From positions 1 through 64,000 of the forward strand of contig JASANG010003656.1 in the NCBI GenBank assembly GCA_030248215.1: 64,000 bases of DNA, given 5' to 3'. Below are positions 56,101-64,000 of the stretch, one piece after another. Position 1 is the first letter of the stretch; each line of letters starts with the position of its first letter. This stretch comes from Enoplolaimus lenunculus (lineage: Eukaryota > Nematoda > Enoplea > Enoplida > Thoracostomopsidae). Under the pieces are notes generated by a model. That model had not been told where the DNA came from. It did no database searches and saw only the letters and a list, made by a program, of their open reading frames with translations. Made by a program: the position numbers and the translations under genes.

Positions 56101-58339
56101 CAGGAACAGGAACCGAAATTCGACATAATTTTCGTCGCCCAATTACAGTTGGACTCTTTCGAAAACTTGCAAAAACCGGTTTAAGCATATTTACAGCTAT
56201 TTTACCATCATATAAGAAAACAGATCAGAAACAGTTGATTAACAAGATTGAACTAATTGCAAAAACAATGATTTTGAAATGACGACTTTTCAGTCAAAGT
56301 TTCCAATATTTTAATTATTATGAATAATTTGCCACAAAACCGTAAACAAATTCCGGTTCCTGCATCTTTGATTGCAGGAACAAGAACAGGAACAGGAATT
56401 GAATTTTGCATGAATTACGGCCGGAACAGGAATTCCGGTGGAATTCTGCTAGCCAGTTTTCCTAGTTCTATAACAACATGCGTAGAATACATTAAAATAT
56501 GAGGAATCTGTAAAAAACACATGTTGGTAAAAGAACTTTATTTTCAGAAAAAAACTTCATAAAGCATGTGCTTGCATTCATTTTTGCGCTATTACTGTAT
56601 ATTATATAAGCATTTCACTGAACTAAAGATATTGTTACGAATCCTAGCAACCAATCCGTTACAAACCAAAAAATTACAGCCTTTGTCATTTAAAACGTGC
56701 AATGCAAACCTCTAATTGCTCTATGTATCAAAGAACACATTTTCATGATCATTTTAGAACGAGCAGTATCTTTGGCTTGTTTCGTATGCCTAATGTTTTG
56801 AAATTTGCTGTGGCCTGGAACATGTATATATAATCTGTCATATTTTATAACATTAACTAGTACATAGTAGATGATTCGAGGCAGCTCTTAAGTAAAACAC
56901 TATAACCTAGGGTTGGAACGGAAGTCGAATTTCAATTGAAATTTCACACAAATAATGAGAGCTATATTGCGCTACTATAAAGCATATTGCTGAAATTTTT
57001 GTCCAGTAACATGATAACATTAATTCGTTTAATGCTCCGTATTATATACATAAATTGCAATAACTGTTGGTAGTTTTGGTTGTAATTAACTAAAATGGCT
57101 CGCTCTGAAGTAGTCTGAAGCTCGTATACATTAAACCTAAATGATGTTGCCACAAAAAATAAAAGACAGACATGTATATCACATTAAAGAACATCATTTT
57201 GCGAAATTCTCTGTTGCAATCTAATACCAGTATCATTTTCCCTTCTGGTTTGGAATTTTAGATTCCGACATAAAAAACCTAATTGATTAGCGTAAAATAG
57301 TAGGAACTTGGCTTTGGCCTAAATTATTGCTCATTAAAGGGAACTGTTTCACAAATGGTACAGAACACACCTTAAACGGAAGCCTTAGCTCCACCTAGAC
57401 TCTCTTAAAATTCGAGTTAGGCTTAGGCGTTGCTTAGAGGCGTGAAATACGTAAATACATCTAGATCGTACGCGGCGGCTGAACCGCAATATAAATTTAT
57501 AGTTAGGCCCTGCTTGGCCACTAGTTATTTTCGTCAGGCTTAATGCACGTATCACATAGCAAGGGTTTTGGGTGTTGACATGTTGTTGTTTTCATTGTGT
57601 TCTTTTATTGTGGAAATGGCGATCCAGAAATCTGGCTCCGGTTCCGGAAAAATCCGACTTCCAGCAGCTGCATTGTACATTACTGGATATTTATTGCTTA
57701 AAAGTATAACATAATTCTATACAGGGTGGCAACAAATGTTCGGATTCGGCAAAAATTGGATTGTGTTCCGGCAAAAATTGCATTAGGATTCAGATTTGGT
57801 TTTGAAAAAGGCGAATCCCAAACCGAATATAACAATGTTCGGCAATGTTTTTCATTTTTAAACAATAAAAATTTTAAATAACTTGTTACATAAATCAATA
57901 TTGTTTGTTTCAAGTCACAAATATCAGAAATGATGTCGTGCACGAAATAGATTAACGTTATACAGTTATGCGGCTATCATTGCGTTGATCTGAAACAAAT
58001 TATATATCTGAAAATTGCAACATGTAGGATCCGTATTCGGATTCGGTTGAATCGTGGATTAGGTGCCACCCTGATTCTATATTATACTATGATTTAAAAC
58101 CTAAACCACAATATTTCTGTTTAATTTTGTTAAAACTCCTGTGGAAACCAATTATAACACATTATATATAGCTTCGTACCTTTGTTTCGCGCCAACAGCT
58201 TTGGATCCACACATAGTGGGCTACAGATAGATGTCACATTATTGCAACACAAAGTTGAATATCTCGAATAGTTAGTCAGGCATAAATTTTCATTTAAACT
58301 AAAACTGTTGAGGCATCTAAATATCTTTGCACTAAGCAT
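53128..58339 (-). CDS. TACO1: TACO1, YebC-family mitochondrial translational activator (6 exons, complete)
   Basis: TACO1 binds COX1 mRNA and supports its translation in mitochondria. Exons on the minus strand: 58180-58339, 56710-56814, 54871-54986, 54289-54419, 53687-53921, 53128-53379. They total 999 nt, 332 codons (human 297). Exon 1 (ATG at 58339) is a basic, Ser/Cys-rich presequence without acidic residues in its first 15 codons. Exon 2 gives GHSKFQNIRHTKQAKDTARS (human [20 protein letters not shown]). Later segments are INSNLKKVLAMCMANNVPKDTI, KGPGGCFLIIELLTDN, FDHKGVVVAL, AIDLEAEEVTSVQDEEDRP and SRVFDNL. Each aligns with human TACO1 in order. Phases agree at every junction. The fourth intron needs a GC donor: CTG/GCAAGT at 53686 is the only site that keeps frame and alignment. 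Introns carry several MITEs. An acidic insertion in exon 5 (about residues 190-220) makes the protein longer than human. Confidence 0.93.
55039..55753 (+). mobile_element. hAT-type MITE, family C, split by a TA-flanked element
   Basis: The ends CAGGGTGCAGCCGGAATTCCG and CCGATTGCACTCTG are inverted. Flanks GCCATACA and GCTACACA agree at six of eight bases. The body has ACTTTCCGGTGCC and CCGGTAATTG words at both arms and is interrupted at 55327-55618. It lies in TACO1 intron 2. Confidence 0.75.
55327..55618 (+). mobile_element. TA-flanked CpG-rich MITE, family D
   Basis: CAGTCACGGACAGAATTAAG at the left and CTTAATTCTGTCCGTGACTG at the right are perfect 20-bp inverted repeats between TA dinucleotides, the Tc1/mariner pattern. 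The interior is built of AACCGCGG, GCGACTGC and GGTTCGAACC words, far richer in CG than its surroundings. Frames open here are chance. Confidence 0.9.
55790..56030. repeat. Fragments of family H and GGAACAGGAA-type elements
   Basis: GGCTGGGATGAAAGTCTCCGAG and GGTCTCGGTAGTCAGGTCTC recall family H; AAACAGGAACTC and GGAAAGGAACAGGAATAGCG, ending near ATTCTGCTAGT at 55977, recall the element at 56031. Boundaries are not clear. Confidence 0.4.
56031..56448 (+). mobile_element. hAT-type MITE, family I, with exact 8-bp target duplication
   Basis: It starts CAGGGTTCCAACAGGAAC and ends GGAATTCCGGTGGAATTCTG; CTAGCCAG lies on both sides (56023-56030 and 56449-56456). GGAACAGGAACAGG repeats fill both arms. 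There is no coding capacity. It lies in TACO1 intron 2. Confidence 0.85.
57360..57535 (+). repeat. Dispersed repeat G, second of a pair
   Basis: It shares ACACACCTTAA, GCTCCACCTAG, CTCTCTTA, GAGTTAGGCTTAGGCGTTGC and GGCCCTGC with 16922-17080. It lies in TACO1 intron 1. Confidence 0.6.
57722..58073 (+). mobile_element. hAT-type MITE, family B, with exact 8-bp target duplication
   Basis: The ends CAGGGTGGCAACAAATG and GGATTAGGTGCCACCCTG are inverted, and ATTCTATA stands on both sides (57714-57721, 58074-58081). The interior carries GGATTCGG words in the opposite sense to the 30533 copy. It lies in TACO1 intron 1, about 100 bases from exon 1. Confidence 0.9.
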
Positions 58340-58592
58340 ACCTTAAATTTACAACATTACCTGTACCAGCAGTAACTTTATATGTACCTGATTTGTGTGT
58401 TACTATTTTGCGAGAAGTACAAGGTTTTTCGTCTTAGTCACTCAGTCTAATATCTTAGCTAAATCAATTGTGTAAGGTTACGCAGTCTTATCAGCAACGT
58501 GTGCAAGTATTATGTTAGCTACTATGCAAAGTGTAATACGTGTTGACTTTTTATGAGTGTGCCGTGATATTGATTCGGGTTTTACATCTTGC

Positions 58593-59273
58593 TGTAAGTA
58601 TGTGAGACATACTTGTCCTGGTGCATATGCAATAAATGCATTGCACATTGTGGTGTACGGTCGACACATATAGTCGACGAAAAATGCAGTTGGAGAGGCG
58701 GGCTACGTGGCGCAGTGGTAGAATGCTCGCTTAAGGATACATAGGCTAAGAGTTCGATCCCCGCTCTAGCCCGCTTTTCCAGCTGCTTAGTAAAAGGTCT
58801 GATGTCCCGGATCCTACCTTGACTGACATGGGGGCTACGCCGTGAGCGCAATGGCAAATTGCCGCGCTATGAGCACGCTATCCAGTCGAAAATAGGATGG
58901 ACGGTCAAGGGACGACCTTGTTGAAAATAAGGGCATGTAAGTATGTGAGACATACTTGTCCTGGTGCATATGCAATAAATGCATTGCACATTGTGGTGTA
59001 TGATCGACACATATAGTCGACGAAAAATGCAGTTGGAGAGGCGGGCTACGTGGCGCAATGGTAGAATGCTCGCTTAAGGATACATAGGCTAAGAGTTCGA
59101 TCCCCGCTCTAGCCCGCTTTTCCAGCTGCTTAGTAAAAGGTCTGATGTCCCGGATCCTACCTTGACTGACATGGGTGCTACGCCGTGAGCGCAATGGCAA
59201 ACTGCCGCGCTATGAACACGGTATCCAGTCGAAAATAGGATGGACGGTCAAGGGACGACCTTGTTGAAAATAA
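58593..59273 (+). repeat. Tandem dimer of a 343-bp tRNA-derived SINE
   Basis: Two near-identical units start TGTAAGTATGTGAGACATAC at 58593 and 58936. Each holds GGGCTACGTGGCGCAGTGGT (A box) and GAGTTCGATCCCCGCT (B box), closing with CTAGCCC, which pairs with GGGCTA. The T arm and anticodon arm do not fold well, so these are SINE heads, not tRNA genes. About 200 bp of non-tRNA body follow, including GATGTCCCGGATCCTACC and AGGATGGACGGTCAAGGGAC. Confidence 0.85.
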
Positions 59274-59279
59274 ACCCGA

Positions 59280-60174
59280 CAACCAGTGATATACTACATG
59301 ACATATTATAATTTCGTTCAAATTTAACAGTATCGTATTACATGCAAGATTAATCAAGCGCTAATTGCTTAGCGTTGTTTGGTCTCAAATTTTTACTTCT
59401 TATGTAGGGGAGGTTCAAACTTTTTAAAACTTATGTCGCGTTAACAACAAGTTGCGTTCATTAATTAAATAACTAGCTATGTAAATTCATCACGGAAGAA
59501 CTTTGTTTACAGAATAAACAATAAAGAAATGGCTCTTGAATTCAGACCAAGATACTCGCCCATATGGTGCAATACAAGTCGAAGCGCGAAGTCTAATTCC
59601 GAATAGGAAAAGTGGAGAATTTAGATGTTAGCTTATCCCTGGGTTAGTGGGAAAAATCTAAATCATAGGTTTCGTTTGGAAAACGGGAAAAGTGGTAAAT
59701 TCTAATGCCTAGATTTTTACCCTGGGTTGGTAGCGAAAATCAGAAGCATAAGTTTTGGTTGGAAAACGGGAAAAGTGGAAATTTCTAATGCCTAGATTTT
59801 TACCCTGGGTCTCCAAGTAAAAGGACATGAAAGTAGATTTGGTTTGGAAAACGGGAAATGCAGGGAGTTTAAACGCATATGATTTTCCTTTTTATGCTTT
59901 AGGCTATTAATAGGCTTAGCTTAGGAAAAGACTTAGGAATATGCTTACTGTTCCGCCCTTGTTTTTTAGGTATATACATTGGCCAATTTTTTTGGGCGTT
60001 AGGGAAAACCTGAAATATAGTTTTTGTTCGGAAAATGAGAAAAGTGAGATATTTAAAACGTATTGAATTTGGAAACTTGCGTAGTTTTCCCCACAATGAA
60101 AAACTTTCTCCCGCCACAATCCTTCACATATAAAGAGAAATTGTGGGACCCCCTGAGAGTTGGAGATATACACT
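59280..60174. other. Intergenic stretch with short tandem and TTAGGC-type repeats
   Basis: Between 59600 and 59860 the phrase GGAAAACGGGAAAAGTGG...TTTTTACCCTGGGT recurs three times about 85-90 bases apart. From 59890 to 60000 comes a TTAGGCTTAGG...TACTGTTCCGCCC repeat. No gene was recognised. Confidence 0.5.
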
Positions 60175-60895
60175 ACAAAAAATGGTAAGTCAAATCAACT
60201 CATTCTGAAATAAGCTTTTCCGGACCACACAAACTGAGTCAAATTCGTCTCCGCCAAAGTCAAATTAGACTCAGCTAAGCTGAGTGAAGCAAACAGGCTG
60301 TATTAATTAATATACACATTGTCGAGATCAATTTCACCGCTTCTCCTGTTGCGAATGTTAAACGGCAAAGTAAAAAAGTTCTTTAACAAATAGGAAACTT
60401 AAGGCAGTCTTCCACTTCTATAGTATACAATTCTAGTGGAGAAAAATTCATTTCATTATGCCACACATAAAAGCTAACTGCTCCTTGGAACGCCAAAATT
60501 TGCCCCACATAGCAACCCTCTGTTCGCCCCGTGGTTCCCTGCGTGATGACCCATTTCCATCCATGTAGTTTGCAATTTAATTGATTAATTGTTAGCAAAA
60601 CAGCTTTATAAAAAGTCAAACTCATGGTAGCACTGGTAATGGTAACCAACTTCAGTGTAAATTGCAATGAGTTGATTAATCAACTCAGCTAGCGAGTAGT
60701 TATATTTCAGTTAATAACAAAGAGCATTATCTCACTCTGGCTGAGTTGATTTTCACTCTGAGTAGGTACAGTTGATTCCGGGTGAGTTGAATGATTATTT
60801 TGTAGAGAGAGTTTTATTGACTCAGAATTCGTAGTTCTGGAAGTCCTAATTCAGACTGAGTGATTCAACTCATTCTGAGTTAAAATCAACTCACT
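60175..60895. mobile_element. Long copy of the ACACTACAAAAAATGG MITE family
   Basis: ACACTACAAAAAATGGTAAGTCAAATCAACTC at the left (quoted in part) matches the left end of 11046-11257, and GAGTTGATT / AATCAACTCA words recur to ATCAACTCACTGTA near 60895. The middle holds a 94-codon minus-strand frame (60383-60667) with no recognised family. Confidence 0.5.
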
Positions 60896-60904
60896 GTACG
60901 GTAG

Positions 60905-61445
60905 GGACGGCTCCTTTCTCAGAAGTCCGAATATACATGGTTTTTCGTCTTTAATTTTTCCGAAACGTATCGCTCGCTAGTCAAGCGCGCTAAACCATTT
61001 AATTACCTACACCTAACGGCAGATTTGATGTTCCCTAGCACTATGTGCAAGTGCATGCATGTGTCTTTACATTATATACACTATGCACGACACATGTTAC
61101 TCCACGACCACATAAAATTTCTCCTTCGTCATGCGGTCGCCGCGACTTTAAACTTTTCAGAATAAGGGCCGGCATACAATTTACAGCACGTGCCTCGGTA
61201 GGGCTTCTATGTCAGGACTGCACGGTCGGGCCGACCCTTTCTCCAAAGTAACTGCGAATATACAAGGTTTTTCCCTTAATTTCTACGAAACATTCGGCCA
61301 CGCCGAGAATCGAACCTTGGACGTCTCGCTCACGAGTCAAGCGTTCTACCCATTAATACACTATACGCTGCCGATATTACGATTTGATCTAGTACTATAT
61401 GTGCAAGTTAATGCACGTGTCTAAGATTACATTCACTATGCACAT
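60905..61445 (-). repeat. Two tRNA-derived SINE copies in tandem (minus)
   Basis: On the minus strand, AATGGGTAGAACGCTTGACTCG and CCAAGGTTCGATTCTCGGC (around 61300-61365) form an A-box/B-box pair. A second copy (60955-61060) shares ATACAAGGTTTTTC/ATACATGGTTTTTCG, the TAGTCAAGCGCGCTAAACC region and GTGCAAGTGCATGCATGTGTC. This family differs from that at 58593. Confidence 0.6.
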
Positions 61446-62606
61446 ACACGTTTACAACACATGAACATACAGGTTTAAACCTAATCAAAAAAAATAGTTG
61501 AACGTTTTAGCGTACTTTTAATATTGCAGTCCCGTAGAAAACGTTCCGAAACTGAATGCATGAACCGAAAATTCAAGCTTGCACCAAGCTGGTGAATGAA
61601 TCATCCTGTGTGTGGTCCGAAGAATAGCAGCCAGAAGATGCGCAGTAAAATACATAAATTATATTGTCAGCAAAAATGAGTCTTCTCGCCATCCACCTCT
61701 TCGTCCATGCCGAATGACCCGTACAGCGGTCCAGATATAGGGAGGCAGACCAGCGTGTATGTACAATTTTACGCTGTACATAGACTCTATTATTTATCCC
61801 GACACTGTCCGAAGGGAGTCGGGACAAAAGTTATAAAGTTATAAGCAAAATTAATAAGTGTATATATATATGTCTGTTTGTGTTGTTGTTACACATGTTT
61901 CTGATGCTATATGAACACAGTGCAACGTTCTCGTTAGCGACTACCGGACTTTATAGTGGTCTCGTAATAGAGTGCGTCAAAACGACGTCGACTTTGATAG
62001 ATCCAGACTTTTTTGCAGTAGCGCGTGCAGTATAACGTGGATGTTCCATTATTTTTCAAAAATTAACTGAGCGTTTATTTTAATATTAGACTATTTTTCC
62101 CCTGGCTTAGGCGTAGACTTAGGTTTTAGGCTTAGGAATACCCCCAAAATAAATATGAACGGTTTGATGAAGTCTTCGTTATGAACTTGGCGCAGCTGTC
62201 AATTCGTCAAACCTTTGAACGCGTTACGGTACGTGGTTTTCTTTACAACAGTATTAAATCAACTCAAGTCAAAGATCGACTTAAATCCTGCCTCATTATT
62301 CTGTTGCCCATACTTACTGTTTTTAAATTAATTATTGGCATAGCTAGTAGGATATCTCTTCCACGTCGACAATGATTAACAAACCTGTGAAGATAAATTA
62401 CTGTAAATTAGTGTTCTTGTTCCTCGTTTATGATTACTATTAGTATTATTGCTATGGTATATTGAGCGTGTCCATTGCAACGAGAGGTTTTAGCTTCGTT
62501 TTTATAAACACTGACGTTGCATGCAAAGTGTTTGATGTTGACTGCAGAATTGCAACTGAACTGCGGTATAAATATTTAACATAATTTAAGTAACGTAACT
62601 TCAAAC
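61446..62606. other. Intergenic stretch upstream of the ARF gene
   Basis: A TTAGGC-type fragment (62095-62145, CTTAGGCGTAGACTTAGG) is present. An 84-codon minus-strand frame (61573-61827) is not recognised. Nothing else could be supported. Confidence 0.4.
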
Positions 62607-63890
<1,284 letters not shown>

Positions 63891-64000
63891 AAGGATACAG
63901 CCCAGGGTTGTTGGCCGGAAAAAATTACCTGAAAAAATGGTTTTTTCCATTTTTTCCGAGGGGGGTGGAATAAATATAAAAAATGGAAAAATATGAAACG
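63891..64000. repeat. Possible left end of another CAGGG-type MITE
   Basis: CAGGGTTGTTGGCCGGAAAAAATTACC (63903 on, quoted in part) is followed by AAAATGG / CCATTTTTTCC inverted words up to the window edge. There is too little sequence for a firm call. Confidence 0.3.

Noticed and set aside
58690-58775. tRNA gene
   Set aside because: A and B boxes and part of the acceptor stem are present, but the T and anticodon stems do not pair, and the unit recurs with the same long tail, which marks a SINE.
60383-60667. 94-codon minus-strand frame as a gene
   Set aside because: It lies inside a MITE copy, and no motif or splice context supports it.

Overview
The window is animal nuclear DNA. Its genes are broken into many short exons with GT/AG introns, their products are animal housekeeping and signalling proteins, and the spaces hold MITEs, SINEs and LINE fragments. 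Degenerate TTAGGC-like hexamers, a Smad so divergent that only its MH2 domain is clear, and the intron-rich structure suit a nematode or a related invertebrate. The species cannot be fixed from this sequence.

Layout. 1-10673: a long element bounded by direct repeats of at least 1.85 kb. It carries one 1,477-codon frame of unknown function and no visible reverse transcriptase or integrase. 11136-14998 (minus): a divergent co-Smad-like gene (linker and MH2). 15000-20700: unidentified short ORFs, a 9-bp minisatellite and dispersed repeats. 20732-38603 (plus): a complete DDX1 helicase gene in 28 coding exons (731 codons), with a LINE tail, hAT-type MITEs and a SINE in its introns. 38600-43600: repeats, including a MITE nested in another MITE. 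43637-49976 (minus): complete LSG1 GTPase gene in 5 exons (654 codons), with a decayed transposon protein on the opposite strand in its 3.5-kb intron. 50280-51130 (minus): LINE reverse transcriptase fragment. 53128-58339 (minus): complete TACO1 gene in 6 exons (332 codons), with a mitochondrial presequence and a probable GC-AG intron. 58593-59273: a tandem tRNA-derived SINE dimer. 60170-63180: more SINE and MITE copies. 62607 to the window end (plus): the first two exons of a class II ARF GTPase.

The exon models were built by eye. Their phases agree at every junction and the totals are whole codons, which supports them. The host genes are not an operon; they serve separate processes: RNA metabolism and tRNA ligation (DDX1), 60S ribosome maturation (LSG1), mitochondrial COX1 translation (TACO1), Golgi traffic (ARF) and TGF-beta signalling (Smad).

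The mobile fraction is dominated by short non-autonomous elements with CAGGG...CCCTG ends. Several have 8-bp target duplications that can be read directly, which marks them as hAT-type. Two further groups have TA-flanked inverted repeats of Tc1/mariner type. The least familiar object is the first 10.7 kb: a young, apparently non-autonomous LTR-type element whose single large protein matches no family I know.
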